Origin: Nocardioides sp. S-1144
GTDB taxonomy: Bacteria; Actinomycetota; Actinomycetes; Propionibacteriales; Nocardioidaceae
Assembly: GCF_005954645.2 (NCBI RefSeq)
Contig: NZ_CP040695.2
Span: forward strand, 3,658,001 to 3,722,000
Reading direction: 5' to 3'
DNA: 64,000 nucleotides
The position numbers and the translations under genes are program-made. This document shows positions 15,311-24,292 of this stretch, in pieces; positions within the stretch are counted from its first letter, which is position 1, and the number at the start of each line of letters is the position of its first letter. Under the pieces are notes generated by a model that saw only the letters and a program-made list of their open reading frames with translations, was not told where the DNA came from and ran no database searches.

Positions 15311-16678
15311 GTGACCTCCGCGACCCCGGTCGGCTCCGCGCCGGCACCGCTGGCCCGCTCGGTCCGGGTGGGCTACGGCATGGGCTCGGTGGCCACGGGC
15401 GCGTTCGGCACCGTGCCGGGCCTGATGCTGCTGCCCTACCTCACCGACACCCTCGGGGTGGCCGCCGTGCTCGCCGGGCTGGTCGTCGTCCTGCCGAAGG
15501 CGTGGGACGTCGTGCTGAACCCGGTCGCCGGGCGGATCAGCGACCGCACCGTCGATCCGCGCGGCGCGCGGCGGCCGTGGCTGCTCCGGGCGGGGATCGC
15601 GCTGGCGGCCGGCTTCGCGCTGCTCTTCGCCGGGCCCGACCTGGACTCCCGCGTCCTGGAGACGACCTGGGTGCTGGTGGTGTTCCTGGCCTGCGCCTCG
15701 GCCTACGCCTTCTTCCAGGTGCCGTTCGTCGCGATGCCGGCCGAGATCACCCAGGACTACGGCGAGCGCACCCGGCTGATGACGTGGCGGGTCGCGATCC
15801 TCGCCCTCACCATCCTGCTGGCCGGCGCCACCGCCCCGGTGATCCGCGACGCGGTGGGCGGGCGCGACGGCTACCGGGTGATGGGGCTGGTCATGGCCGG
15901 GCTGATCCTGGTCGGCGTCGTCGGCGCCTACCGCGGCACCCGCCGGGCACCGATCGGCGCGGTCGACCCCGGGCCGGGCACGCTGCGCGACCAGCTGCGG
16001 GTCGTCGCCGGCGCCCGCGACTTCCGGCTGCTCCTGACGACGTTCGTGCTGCAGGCCCTGGCCACCGGCTGCATGCTGGCCGGCGTCGACTACCTCGCCG
16101 GCGACGTCCTGGGCCGCGACCGCTCCGCGACCGTCCTCTTCGTCTGCTTCGTGGGTCCCGCGCTGCTGCTGACGCCGGTCTGGTCGGCGGTCGGCGCGCG
16201 CGTCGGCAAGCGGCGGGCCTACACCGCCGCCTCGCTCGTGCTGGCCCTCGGCGCCGCGGTCGCGGCGACCGCGCAGGTCGCCCCCACCGCGGCCGTCTTC
16301 GCCGCGGTCGCGCTGGTCGGGGTGGGCTACGCCGGCTGCCAGGTCTTCCCGCTCGCGATGCTCCCCGACGTGGCGGCCGCCGACGCCCGCACCACCGGCG
16401 AGAACCGGGCCGGCGTCTACACCGGCGTCTGGACCGCCGGGGAGACCCTCGGCCTGGCTCTGGGGCCGGGGCTCTTCGCGCTCGTGCTCGCCCTCGGCGA
16501 CTACCGTTCCGGCACGACCGGCGACGTCGCCCAGCCCGACAGCGCCGTCACCGCGATCACGCTGGGCTTCTCGGTTCTGCCCGCCGTGCTCGTCGTGGCG
16601 AGCCTGTGGTGGCTGGCGCGCTACCGCCTCGACGACGAGCTCGACCAGCAGACCGCCCACCCGCAGGAGAGCGCATGA
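15311..16678 (+). CDS. MFS transporter of the sugar:cation symporter (MelB/GPH) type
   Basis: 455 residues with about 12 membrane segments. The first loop has YGMGSVATGAFGTVPGLMLL, and WDVVLNPVAGRISDRT resembles the GPH-family loop 2-3 motif. PFVAMPAEITQDYGERTRL is the typical GPH helix 4 region. Such carriers move glycosides or other small polar molecules with a cation. The stop overlaps the ATG of a PLP-dependent enzyme (ATGA), suggesting that transporter and enzyme act on related compounds; that link is inference. Confidence 0.85.
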   Translation: MTSATPVGSAPAPLARSVRVGYGMGSVATGAFGTVPGLMLLPYLTDTLGVAAVLAGLVVVLPKAWDVVLNPVAGRISDRTVDPRGARRPWLLRAGIALAAGFALLFAGPDLDSRVLETTWVLVVFLACASAYAFFQVPFVAMPAEITQDYGERTRLMTWRVAILALTILLAGATAPVIRDAVGGRDGYRVMGLVMAGLILVGVVGAYRGTRRAPIGAVDPGPGTLRDQLRVVAGARDFRLLLTTFVLQALATGCMLAGVDYLAGDVLGRDRSATVLFVCFVGPALLLTPVWSAVGARVGKRRAYTAASLVLALGAAVAATAQVAPTAAVFAAVALVGVGYAGCQVFPLAMLPDVAAADARTTGENRAGVYTGVWTAGETLGLALGPGLFALVLALGDYRSGTTGDVAQPDSAVTAITLGFSVLPAVLVVASLWWLARYRLDDELDQQTAHPQESA

Positions 16679-18156
16679 CCACCGACCAGACCGACCACCC
16701 CGTCGCCGAGGACGGCGTCCTGGCCCGGCTCCGGACGCTGCAGGCCGCCGACCTGCCCGTGCACGGCGGGCGCACCCTCGCCTACGTCTACGACTCCGGG
16801 CTGGCCGACGTCGACCGCGTGGGCCGCGAGGCGGTGGCGGCGTTCGCCGGGTCGAACGGGCTCGACCCCACGGCGTTCCCGAGCCTGCTGGCGATGGAGA
16901 ACGACCTGGTCGGCTTCGCCGCCGGCCTGCTCGACGCACCCGACACCGTCGTCGGGACGATCACCTCCGGCGGCACCGAGTCGGTGCTGCTCGCCGTGCA
17001 GGGCGCGCGCGACGCCCACCCGGACGTCGTGCGCCCGGCGATGGTGCTGCCCGACACCGCGCACGCGGCCTTCCACAAGGCGGCGCACTACTTCGGCGTC
17101 GAGGCCGTGCTCGTGCCGGTGGGCGCCGACTTCCGGGCCGACGTCGCCGCCACGGCGCGGGCGCTGGACGGGCTCGGCGACCGCGCGGTGCTCGTGGTGG
17201 CCAGCGCGCCGTCCTACGCCCACGGCGTCGTCGACCCGGTCACCGAGCTCGCCGCCCTGGCGGCCGGGCGCGGCCTGCGGTGCCACGTCGATGCCTGCAT
17301 CGGCGGCTGGGTGCTCCCCTACGCCGCCCGGCTCGGCCGTGACGTCGCGCCGTGGACCTTCGCCGTCGACGGGGTCACGTCGATCTCGGTCGACCTCCAC
17401 AAGTACGCCTACGCCCCCAAGGGCGCCTCGCTCCTGCTGCACCGCACCCCGGCGCTGCGGCGCGCGCAGTACTTCGCCAGCGCGGCCTGGCCGGGTTACA
17501 CGATGCTGAACTCGACGCTGCAGTCGACCAGGTCGGGCGGCCCGCTGGCCGGTGCCTGGGCGGTCGTCGAGTCGATCGGGGACGCCGGCTACGAGCGCCT
17601 CTCCCGGGAGGTCCTCGCGGCCGTCGACACCATCGTGGCCGGCGTCGCCGCGGTTCCCGGGCTGCGCGTGGTCGTGGAGCCCGACTCGACGCTGGTGGCG
17701 CTCGCCACCGACGAGACGCTCGACCCGTTCACGCTGTGCGACGAGATGGCCGTCCGCGGCTGGTACGTGCAGCCCCAGATGTCCCACGCCGGCCACCCCG
17801 CGACGGTGCACCTGTCGGTCAGCGCGGCCACCCGGCCGCACGTGCCCGAGCTCCTCACCGCCCTCGCCGAGGCGACCGCGGCGGCCCGGGCCGCCGGGCC
17901 GGTCGTCGTGGACGCCGGCGTCGCGGCCTTCGTCACGGCCCTCGACCCGGCCGGGATCAGCGACGACGACTTCGACGGCCTGCTCGCGGCCGCGGGGCTG
18001 ATCGGCGAGAGCGCCGACGGCGGGCTCGCGCTCCCGACCCGGATGGCCGAGGTCAACGCCCTGCTCGACCTCGCCGCCCCCGCGCTGCGCGAGGCCGTGC
18101 TCGTCGCGTTCCTCGACCGGCTCCAGCGCCCGACGCGGCTCCCCGGCCGCCGCTGA
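16675..18156 (+). CDS. PLP-dependent decarboxylase/lyase, sphingosine-1-phosphate lyase-like
   Basis: 493 residues of the group II PLP decarboxylase fold. Landmarks are [15 protein letters not shown] (PLP phosphate loop), [19 protein letters not shown] (stacking His), [14 protein letters not shown] (Asp that pairs with the pyridine N) and [15 protein letters not shown] (Schiff-base Lys). [22 protein letters not shown] is closest to the sphingosine-phosphate lyase/tyrosine decarboxylase branch. Unlike the eukaryotic lyase there is no membrane anchor. The start overlaps the transporter stop by four bases. A C-terminal extension of about 90 residues continues beyond the catalytic fold. Confidence 0.82.
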   Translation: MTTDQTDHPVAEDGVLARLRTLQAADLPVHGGRTLAYVYDSGLADVDRVGREAVAAFAGSNGLDPTAFPSLLAMENDLVGFAAGLLDAPDTVVGTITSGGTESVLLAVQGARDAHPDVVRPAMVLPDTAHAAFHKAAHYFGVEAVLVPVGADFRADVAATARALDGLGDRAVLVVASAPSYAHGVVDPVTELAALAAGRGLRCHVDACIGGWVLPYAARLGRDVAPWTFAVDGVTSISVDLHKYAYAPKGASLLLHRTPALRRAQYFASAAWPGYTMLNSTLQSTRSGGPLAGAWAVVESIGDAGYERLSREVLAAVDTIVAGVAAVPGLRVVVEPDSTLVALATDETLDPFTLCDEMAVRGWYVQPQMSHAGHPATVHLSVSAATRPHVPELLTALAEATAAARAAGPVVVDAGVAAFVTALDPAGISDDDFDGLLAAAGLIGESADGGLALPTRMAEVNALLDLAAPALREAVLVAFLDRLQRPTRLPGRR

Positions 18157-18189
18157 GCCGCCGCCGGGCCGCCGCCGAGCCGCCGCCGG

Positions 18190-18195
18190 TAGCGT
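18190..18195 (+). promoter_or_regulatory. -10 box of leaderless ung transcript
   Basis: TAGCGT seven bases before the ung ATG; the interval is CGGCGGC, with no ribosome binding site. Confidence 0.45.
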
Positions 18196-18202
18196 CGGCG
18201 GC

Positions 18203-18922
18203 ATGGGAGCACTGGCGGGACTCGTCGAGCGTGGACTGATGGCCGCCGACTGGGCGGAGGCCCTCGCGCCGGTGGAGGACCGGGTGGTGCGGCTCGGCGA
18301 CTTCCTGCGCGAGGAGCTGGCCGCCGGGCGTCCGTACCTGCCGGCCGGTGACGCCGTCTTCCGCGCGTTCCGGGCCCCGCTGGCCGACGTCCGCGTGCTC
18401 GTCGTCGGCCAGGACCCCTATCCCACGCCCGGTCACCCGATCGGGCTCAGCTTCGCGGTCGAGCGCGACGTGTGGCCGCTGCCGCGCAGCCTGGTCAACA
18501 TCTACACCGAGCTCCGGGCCGACCTCGACGTCGTCCCGCCCCGCCACGGCGACCTCACGGCGTGGTCCGACCAGGGCGTGATGCTGCTGAACCGGTCCCT
18601 GACCGTGCGGCCGGGCACGCCGGCGTCCCACCGCGGAAAGGGGTGGGAGGAGGTCACCGAGTGCGCCATCCGCGCGCTCGTCGCCCGGGCCGAGTCGGGG
18701 CCGCCGTTCGTGGCGATCCTGTGGGGCCGCGACGCCCAGTCCCTGAAGCCGCTGCTCGGGGCGACGCCGGTCGTCGAGTCGGCGCACCCCTCCCCGCTGT
18801 CGGCCTCGCGCGGCTTCTTCGGCTCGCGACCGTTCAGCCGGGCCAACGCCCTGCTCGCCGAGCGGGGGGCCGACCCGATCGACTGGTCGCTGGGCGCCCC
18901 GGCGGAGGAGCCGACGCCGTAG
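18203..18922 (+). CDS. ung: Uracil-DNA glycosylase, family 1
   Basis: 239 residues. Catalytic motif A is [20 protein letters not shown] (water-activating Asp), followed by the [11 protein letters not shown] uracil-binding stretch with Asn. Motif [19 protein letters not shown], supplies the minor-groove His and Ser loop. The usual GQDPYH is GQDPYP here, as in actinobacterial Ung proteins I know. It excises uracil from DNA as the first step of base excision repair. It is a single gene between the PLP enzyme and a convergent aldo/keto reductase. Confidence 0.95.
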   Translation: MGALAGLVERGLMAADWAEALAPVEDRVVRLGDFLREELAAGRPYLPAGDAVFRAFRAPLADVRVLVVGQDPYPTPGHPIGLSFAVERDVWPLPRSLVNIYTELRADLDVVPPRHGDLTAWSDQGVMLLNRSLTVRPGTPASHRGKGWEEVTECAIRALVARAESGPPFVAILWGRDAQSLKPLLGATPVVESAHPSPLSASRGFFGSRPFSRANALLAERGADPIDWSLGAPAEEPTP

Positions 18923-18940
18923 GGCAGCGCCCCGGGGCCC

Positions 18941-19894
18941 TCAGCCGGCGGTGATCTCGTCGAGCTCGACCAGGTCGGCCTCGGTGGGCTCCCAGGCCAG
19001 GGTCGCGGCGTTGCGGCGCACCTGGTCGCCCGAGCTGACGCCGGCGATGACCGACGCCACGGCGGGCTGGGCGGCCAGCCCCGCGATGGCGACGTCGATC
19101 GGTTCGAGGTCGCGGGCGGCGGCGTAGGCCTCCACGGCCTCGATGCGGTCCCAGTCGGCCTCCTCGAGCCACGGCGCGGCGCCGGCCGCGGCCCGCGAGC
19201 CGGACGGCGCGGCCTGACCTCGCCGGTACTTGCCGGTGAGCAGGCCGTACTCGAGCGGGAAGAACGGCAGGATGCCGAGGCCGTGCTGCTCGCAGGCCGG
19301 GGTCACCTCGTCCTCGACGGTCCGGTCGAGCAGCGAGTAGCGGTTCTGCACGCTGACGAACCGCTCGAGGCCGGCGCTGCGGGCGGTCCAGTCGGCGTCC
19401 GCGACCTGCCACCCGGCGAAGTTCGAGCACCCGAGGTAGCCGATCGCGCCCTCGCGGACCAGGTCGGTGAGCACCGACAAGGTCTCCTCGACCGGCGTGG
19501 TCGCGTCGGGGGTGTGCAGCTGGTAGAGGTCGATGTGGTCGGTGCGGAGCCGGCGCAGGCTCGCCTCGACCGCGCGGCGCACGTAGCGTCGGGAGGCCCG
19601 GACGCCGTGGTCCTCGCCGAGCGCGCCTCGCATGTCCATGCCGAACTTGGTGGCCAGCACGAAGTCGTCGCGGCGCCCGTCGAGCGCCTGGCCCAGCAGC
19701 TCCTCGCTGCGGCCCGGCGCGTCGCCGTAGATGTCGGCGGTGTCGAGCAGGGTGACCCCGACGTCGGTCGCGGCGTCGAGGATGCCGCGGACGCCGTCGA
19801 GGTCGACCCGACGGCCGAAGGCGTTGCAGCCGAGGCCGACCGCGCTGACCATCAGTCCCGAGTCGCCGAGGGGGCGGTAGTCCATGTCCGTCAT
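18941..19894 (-). CDS. Aldo/keto reductase
   Basis: 317 residues. The catalytic tetrad of the family is visible: Asp and Tyr in LLDTADIYGDAPGRSEE, Lys in FVLATKFGMDM and His in IDLYQLHTPD. NADPH-binding residues follow in the C-terminal third (ASVIAGVSSGDQVRRN). The ILPFFPLEYGLLTGKY segment is typical of the YghZ/potassium-channel-beta-like AKR group. It reduces aldehydes or ketones of unknown identity. The ATG at 19894 is directly followed by MDYRPLGDSGL, a normal family start. Confidence 0.92.
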   Translation of the reverse strand: MTDMDYRPLGDSGLMVSAVGLGCNAFGRRVDLDGVRGILDAATDVGVTLLDTADIYGDAPGRSEELLGQALDGRRDDFVLATKFGMDMRGALGEDHGVRASRRYVRRAVEASLRRLRTDHIDLYQLHTPDATTPVEETLSVLTDLVREGAIGYLGCSNFAGWQVADADWTARSAGLERFVSVQNRYSLLDRTVEDEVTPACEQHGLGILPFFPLEYGLLTGKYRRGQAAPSGSRAAAGAAPWLEEADWDRIEAVEAYAAARDLEPIDVAIAGLAAQPAVASVIAGVSSGDQVRRNAATLAWEPTEADLVELDEITAG

Positions 19895-19931
19895 GCTCCG
19901 ACGCTACCCAGCCCCGGTGACGGTGGCACGG

Positions 19932-20423
19932 TCACACCCAGTAGGTGTCGTGCCGGACCATGAACTCGGCCCGCTGCTCCTCGCTCATCTCCTCACCCCG
20001 CGCCAGCGTCTCGAAGTAGTCCTCCCGCGGCCCGCCCGGCGCGAACATCAGCAGCATCGTGGCGTGCCCGCCGCCCCGGAAGCCGTGCACCCCGCCCTCG
20101 GGCACGTGGAGGAAGTCGCCGGACCTCGCGGTCGTCCAGTCGCTGCCGTCGAAGAGGCGCACCTCGCCGGAGAGCACGTAGAACTGCTCGGAGATCGAGC
20201 GGTGGAAGTGCGGGTCGGGCCCGCTCTCGACCTCGCCGAAGCTCCACCGGTACAGGCCGAAGCGTCCCTCGGTGCGATCCCCGGTGGCGAGGTACTCGCA
20301 GGTGCCACCGCCGCGGAAGGTGAGGTCGGCGGGCTCGCCGGCGCGCCGCATCCAGGCCGACACCTCCCCGTCGGTGCCGTGGTAGGTGTCGGGCGGGTAG
20401 TGGCGACCGCGGGGCAGCGACAT
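19932..20423 (-). CDS. Cupin-domain protein
   Basis: 163 residues with a single cupin barrel. The metal ligands are in DPHFHRSISEQFYVLSGE (His, His, Glu) and GDFLHVPEGGVHGF (second motif His). The last 30 residues (MSEEQRAEFMVRHDTYWV) form a helical tail. Such proteins may be quercetinase-like dioxygenases, isomerases or binding proteins; nothing here decides. The start lies 34 bases from that of the divergent pyridoxal kinase gene. Confidence 0.85.
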   Translation of the reverse strand: MSLPRGRHYPPDTYHGTDGEVSAWMRRAGEPADLTFRGGGTCEYLATGDRTEGRFGLYRWSFGEVESGPDPHFHRSISEQFYVLSGEVRLFDGSDWTTARSGDFLHVPEGGVHGFRGGGHATMLLMFAPGGPREDYFETLARGEEMSEEQRAEFMVRHDTYWV

Positions 20424-20457
20424 GGGTCCAGGGTGCCACCTCTGGCACGATGGTTCG

Positions 20458-21309
20458 GTGAAGATCCTGTCGATCCAGTCCTCGGTCGCCTACGGGCACG
20501 TCGGCAACTCCGCCGCGGTCTTCCCGCTCCAGCGCCTCGGCCACGAGGTGTGGCCGGTGCTGACGGTGCACTTCTCCAACCACACCGGGTACGGCGCCTG
20601 GCGCGGTCCGCTCCTCGACCCCGCCGACGTCCGCGAGGTCATCGCCGGCATCGAGGACCGCGGTGTCCTCGGTACCGCGGACGCCGTCCTGTCCGGCTAC
20701 CAGGGCGACCCCGCCGTCGGGGCGGTGATCCTCGACGCCGTCGCGCGGGTCAAGGAGCTCAACCCCGACGCCGTCTACTGCTGCGACCCCGTGATGGGCG
20801 ACCGCGGCCGGGGCATGTTCGTCAAGCCGGGCATCCCGGAGTACATGCGCGACCAGGTGGTCCCCCGCGCCGACGTCGTCACCCCGAACCACTTCGAGCT
20901 CGACTTCCTCGCCGGCCGCGAGACCGGCACCCTCGAGGAGGTCCTGGCCGCCGTCGACGTCGTGCGCGCCGCCGGCCCGCGCGACGTCCTGGTGACGTCG
21001 GTGCTGCACGGCGACTCCGCGCCCGACACCCTCGACGTCGTCGCCGTCTCCGACGACGGCGCGTGGGCCGTCACGACGCCGCTGCTGCCCATCGCCCCCA
21101 ACGGGTGCGGCGACGTCACCGCCGCGCTCTACCTGGCCCACCTGCGCAGCACCGGGTCCCCGGCGCGGGCGCTCGAGCTCACGACGTCCGCGGTCTACGC
21201 CGTCCTGGAGGCCACGCTGGCCGCGGGCACCCGCGAGATCCAGCTGGTGGCCGCCCAGGACGCCATCGCCTCGACCGAGCCGCGCTTCGCGGCCCGCCGC
21301 CTGCGCTGA
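20458..21309 (+). CDS. pdxY: Pyridoxal kinase
   Basis: 283 residues of the ribokinase-like PdxK/PdxY family. Markers are ILSIQSSVAYGHVGNSAAVF at the N-terminus, HFSNHTGYGAWRG, YCCDPVMGD, VVTPNHFELDFL and the anion-hole/catalytic-base motif APNGCGDVTAALYLA (catalytic Asp). It phosphorylates pyridoxal in the vitamin B6 salvage pathway. The GTG start is favoured because CACGAT sits six bases upstream, implying a leaderless mRNA. The gene is followed by the tRNA on the other strand. Confidence 0.93.
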   Translation: MKILSIQSSVAYGHVGNSAAVFPLQRLGHEVWPVLTVHFSNHTGYGAWRGPLLDPADVREVIAGIEDRGVLGTADAVLSGYQGDPAVGAVILDAVARVKELNPDAVYCCDPVMGDRGRGMFVKPGIPEYMRDQVVPRADVVTPNHFELDFLAGRETGTLEEVLAAVDVVRAAGPRDVLVTSVLHGDSAPDTLDVVAVSDDGAWAVTTPLLPIAPNGCGDVTAALYLAHLRSTGSPARALELTTSAVYAVLEATLAAGTREIQLVAAQDAIASTEPRFAARRLR

Positions 21310-21361
21310 GCCGAGCCCGGGTCGGGCCTGGCTGCGCTCGGGTGCGCCCGGCCGGGGCGGG

Positions 21362-21437
21362 TGGAGCCGGTGACAGGAGTCGAACCCGCGACATCTTCTT
21401 TACAAGAGAAGCGCTCTACCAACTGAGCTACACCGGC
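21362..21437 (-). tRNA. tRNA-Thr (anticodon TGT)
   Basis: A 76-base cloverleaf on the minus strand. Acceptor strands GCCGGTG and CACCGGC, D-arm TAGCTCAGTTGGTAGAGC, anticodon stem CTTCT/AGAAG with loop CTTGTAA (anticodon TGT), T-arm with GGTTCGACTCC, discriminator T and an encoded CCA at 21364-21362. It decodes ACA and ACG. Confidence 0.96.
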
Positions 21438-21488
21438 GTGCGCAGGCATCCTACTGGCCTCCCGAGCCCCGTCGCGCGCGACCGGCAA

Positions 21489-21506
21489 CCTCAACCTCGC
21501 TCGAAG
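21489..21506 (+). promoter_or_regulatory. Putative SoxR operator
   Basis: CCTCAACCTCGCTCGAAG is an imperfect 18-bp dyad similar to the SoxR box (CCTCAAG-N4-CTTGAGG). It ends just before the TACAGT -10 box at 21507-21512. That is the spacer position MerR-family activators use. Suggests autoregulation of soxR. Confidence 0.4.
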
Positions 21507-21512
21507 TACAGT
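21507..21512 (+). promoter_or_regulatory. -10 box of leaderless soxR transcript
   Basis: TACAGT six bases before the soxR ATG. Confidence 0.5.
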
Positions 21513-21518
21513 CTTCCC

Positions 21519-21989
21519 ATGTCACTCACGATCGGCCAGCTCGCGGAGCGGTCGGGGGTCGCACCGAGCGCGCTGCGCTTCTACGAGGAGCGCGGCCTGA
21601 TCGACTCCGAGCGGACGACGGGCAACCAGCGCCGCTACGCCAAGTCGACCCTGCGCCGGGTGGCCTTCGTCCGGACCGCGCAGCGCGTCGGCCTCACCCT
21701 CGAGGAGATCGGCGCCGCGCTGGCCGAGCTGCCGGAGGGCCGGACCCCGACGAAGTCGGACTGGCACCGCATCAGCCGGGCCTGGCGACCGCGGCTCGAC
21801 GAGCAGATCCGCCGGATCGAGCTGCTGCGCGACCGGCTCGACGCCTGCATCGGCTGCGGCTGCCTGAGCCTGCGCAGCTGCGCCCTCACCAACCCCGGCG
21901 ACACGCTGCACGAGCAGGGGGTGGGCGCGGTGCTGCTCGAGCCGAGGGCCCCGGCGGCCCGGGATCCGGCGCCCGCGGACGGGGACTAG
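21519..21989 (+). CDS. soxR: Redox-sensitive MerR-family regulator SoxR
   Basis: 156 residues. The winged helix-turn-helix (LTIGQLAERSGVAPSALRFY) is followed by a dimerisation helix and the [2Fe-2S] ligand motif CIGCGCLSLRSC (C-x2-C-x-C-x5-C), which is diagnostic of SoxR. The cluster is oxidised by redox-cycling compounds, turning the bound regulator into an activator. The C-terminal tail beyond the cluster is about 35 residues. No target gene is adjacent except soxR itself, which has a partial operator. Confidence 0.95.
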   Translation: MSLTIGQLAERSGVAPSALRFYEERGLIDSERTTGNQRRYAKSTLRRVAFVRTAQRVGLTLEEIGAALAELPEGRTPTKSDWHRISRAWRPRLDEQIRRIELLRDRLDACIGCGCLSLRSCALTNPGDTLHEQGVGAVLLEPRAPAARDPAPADGD

Positions 21990-22005
21990 GGGGCGCGGGG
22001 GCCGC

Positions 22006-22011
22006 TACGGT
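22006..22011 (+). promoter_or_regulatory. -10 box of a leaderless DUF4032 transcript
   Basis: TACGGT six bases before the ATG. Confidence 0.45.
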
Positions 22012-22017
22012 GGCGCC

Positions 22018-23238
22018 ATGGCGTTGCACATCGTGGCCAACCGCCCCGACCCGGCCCTGCTGACGCTGCCCTGGGCGACTCCGCTCGAGGAGTGGACCGA
22101 CGAGCACGTGGTGCCGCTGCCGCGCGGGCTGAGCCGCCACGTCGTCCGGATCGTCCGGCTCGGCCAGCGCACCTACGCGGTCAAGGAGACCGTCGCGGAG
22201 ATCGCGTTCCGCGAGTACCGGCTGCTGCGCGACCTCCAGCGGATGGGCCTGCCGGCCGTCGTCCCGCAGGGGGTGGTCACCGGCCGCACGGACGCCGCGG
22301 GCGAGGACCTGCCGGCGGCCCTGATGACCGAGCACCTGCGCTTCTCGCTCCCCTACCGGAGCCTGTTCTCCCACGGGCTCACCGTCGACAACATCCCCTC
22401 CCTGGTCGACGCGATCGTCGTCCTGCTCGTGCGGCTGCACCTGGCCGGCTTCTACTGGGGCGACGTCTCCCTCAGCAACGTGCTCTTCCGGCGCGCGGCG
22501 GGCGGGTTCGCGGCCTACCTCGTCGACGCCGAGACCGGCGAGCTGCGCGAGACGCTGTCGTCGGGCATGCGCGAGCACGACGTCACCATCGCCACCGAGA
22601 ACGTCTTCGCCGAGCTGCTCGACCTGCAGGCCAGCACGTCCCTGGGCACCGACGTCGGCGCCCACGGGATCGTCGAGCTGCTGGCCGACCGCTACCACGC
22701 GCTCTGGGACGAGCTGACGATCGTCGAGGAGTTCGGCACCGACGAGATGTGGCGCATCGAGCAGCGCATCGAGCGGCTCAACGACCTCGGCTTCGACGTC
22801 GAGGAGCTCGACATCGTCACCGACCTCGGCGGCGACTCGGTCCGGATCCAGCCCCAGGTCGTCGAGCTCGGCCACCACTGCCGCGAGCTGCAGGCGATGA
22901 CCGGCCTCAACGTCGAGGACGCCCAGGCACGCCGGCTGCTCAACGACCTCGCCTCCTACACCGCCGCCCACGACCTGGGCCGCGAGGACCGCAACCTGGT
23001 CGCCAACCGGTGGCTGGTCGAGGTCTACGAGCCGATCACCCGGATGGTCCCGCCCGAGGCCCGCGGCAAGCTCGAGCCGGCCGAGATCTTCCACGAGGTG
23101 CTCCAGCACCGCTGGTACCTCTCCGAGCGCGCGGGCGCGGAGGTCGACCTCTTCGACTCCGCGCGCGACTACGTCGAGACGATCCTGCGGCACAAGCCCG
23201 ACGAGCTCGCCCTGCCGCTCGGGGGTGACGCCGAGTGA
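22018..23238 (+). CDS. DUF4032 protein with lipopolysaccharide-kinase-like N-terminus
   Basis: 406 residues. The N-terminal half resembles a protein-kinase-like fold: TYAVKETVAEIAFREYRLLR (Lys and helix C Glu), LHLAGFYWGDVSLSNVLFRR (catalytic-loop-like HxxGFxxGDxxxxN) and AYLVDAETGE (metal-binding Asp). The C-terminal half (residues about 200-390) is the DUF4032 region. The family is common in actinobacteria and of unknown function. The conserved catalytic-loop residues suggest that phosphotransfer remains possible. Confidence 0.85.
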   Translation: MALHIVANRPDPALLTLPWATPLEEWTDEHVVPLPRGLSRHVVRIVRLGQRTYAVKETVAEIAFREYRLLRDLQRMGLPAVVPQGVVTGRTDAAGEDLPAALMTEHLRFSLPYRSLFSHGLTVDNIPSLVDAIVVLLVRLHLAGFYWGDVSLSNVLFRRAAGGFAAYLVDAETGELRETLSSGMREHDVTIATENVFAELLDLQASTSLGTDVGAHGIVELLADRYHALWDELTIVEEFGTDEMWRIEQRIERLNDLGFDVEELDIVTDLGGDSVRIQPQVVELGHHCRELQAMTGLNVEDAQARRLLNDLASYTAAHDLGREDRNLVANRWLVEVYEPITRMVPPEARGKLEPAEIFHEVLQHRWYLSERAGAEVDLFDSARDYVETILRHKPDELALPLGGDAE

Positions 23239-23317
23239 CGACGTCGCCCCCGGCGCCAGGTCCCGACCTCGGCGAGCCGGGGGTCTCGACACGCCCTCGC
23301 AGGCTCGGACCGTCGGC

Positions 23318-24292
23318 TCAGCTGCGGGCCTGGTTGATCGCGTAGAGGCAGACCGACGCAGCGACGCCGGCGTTGAGCGACTCGAGCGTGGTCGCCATCG
23401 GGATCGAGACCAGGTGGTCGCAGGTCTCGGAGACCAGGCGCGACAGCCCGCCGCCCTCGGCCCCGACGACCACGACGAGCGGGCCGCGGGCCAGGTCGGC
23501 GTCGGCCACCAGGTCGGGCAGGGAGAGGTCGCCGTCGGCGGCGAGGCCGACGACCATGCAGCCCTCGTCCTGGAACGCCTTGAGCTGGCGGACCAGGTTG
23601 ACGGTCTGCGCGACCGGGATCCGGGCGGCCGCGCCGGCGCTGGTCTTCCAGGCCGAGGCGGTCATGCCGGCGGCCCGGCGCTCGGGGATGACGACGCCGT
23701 GGGCGCCGAACCCGGAGGCGCTGCGGACGACGGCACCGAGGTTGCGCGGGTCGGTGATCGAGTCGAGCACGACGATCAGCGGCTTCTCGCGGTTCTGGTC
23801 GGCCAGGTCGAGCAGGTCGTCGGGGTGGGCGTAGCTGTAGGGCGGGATCCGGGCGGCGAGGCCCTGGTGGATCGCGCCCGACGTCAGCCGGTCGAGCTCA
23901 CCCTTGCTGACCTCGAGCAGGCTGACGCCCTTGTCCTGGGAGAGCTTGAACGCCTCGCGCAGCCGGCCGTCGCGCTCGGCGCCCTCGGCGACGTACACGG
24001 CGTTGACCGGGATGCCCTCGCGCAGCGCCTCGAGCACGGAGTTGCGCCCCGCGACCCACTCGGAGTCGCTGCCCTTGCGTCGCTGCCGGTTGCCGGACGA
24101 CGAGCGCCCGCCCTGCCCGGCGCCGTCGCGCTTGGCGTGCGCCGCCTTGTGCGCCTTGTGGTAGGGCCGGTCGGTCGCCTTCGGCGTGGGGCCCTTGCCC
24201 TCGATGCCGCGCTTGACGCGCCCGCCCGAGCCCGCGGCGGGCTTCTTGCTCGACTTGCGGATCGAGCCCTTGCGCTGTGAGTTACCCGGCAC
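23318..24292 (-). CDS. rlmB: 23S rRNA (guanosine-2'-O)-methyltransferase RlmB
   Basis: 324 residues. A basic, low-complexity N-terminal extension of about 75 residues is followed by the substrate-binding domain ([20 protein letters not shown]) and a SPOUT methyltransferase domain. The SPOUT motifs are [32 protein letters not shown] and [17 protein letters not shown]. It methylates a 23S rRNA guanosine in the peptidyl transferase region. Its ATG lies 11 bases inside the 3' end of cysS, so the two are co-translated, as in many actinobacteria. Confidence 0.94.
   Translation of the reverse strand: MPGNSQRKGSIRKSSKKPAAGSGGRVKRGIEGKGPTPKATDRPYHKAHKAAHAKRDGAGQGGRSSSGNRQRRKGSDSEWVAGRNSVLEALREGIPVNAVYVAEGAERDGRLREAFKLSQDKGVSLLEVSKGELDRLTSGAIHQGLAARIPPYSYAHPDDLLDLADQNREKPLIVVLDSITDPRNLGAVVRSASGFGAHGVVIPERRAAGMTASAWKTSAGAAARIPVAQTVNLVRQLKAFQDEGCMVVGLAADGDLSLPDLVADADLARGPLVVVVGAEGGGLSRLVSETCDHLVSIPMATTLESLNAGVAASVCLYAINQARS

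Noticed and set aside
14288..16939. An 883-codon open frame on the minus strand
   Set aside because: Antisense to a peptidase and a transporter with clear motifs; no motif of its own.
23270..23317. REP-like dispersed repeat in the DUF4032-rlmB gap (GTCTCGACACGCCCTCGC)
   Set aside because: It resembles sequences common between genes in this group, but only one copy is in the window, so it cannot be supported as a repeat here.
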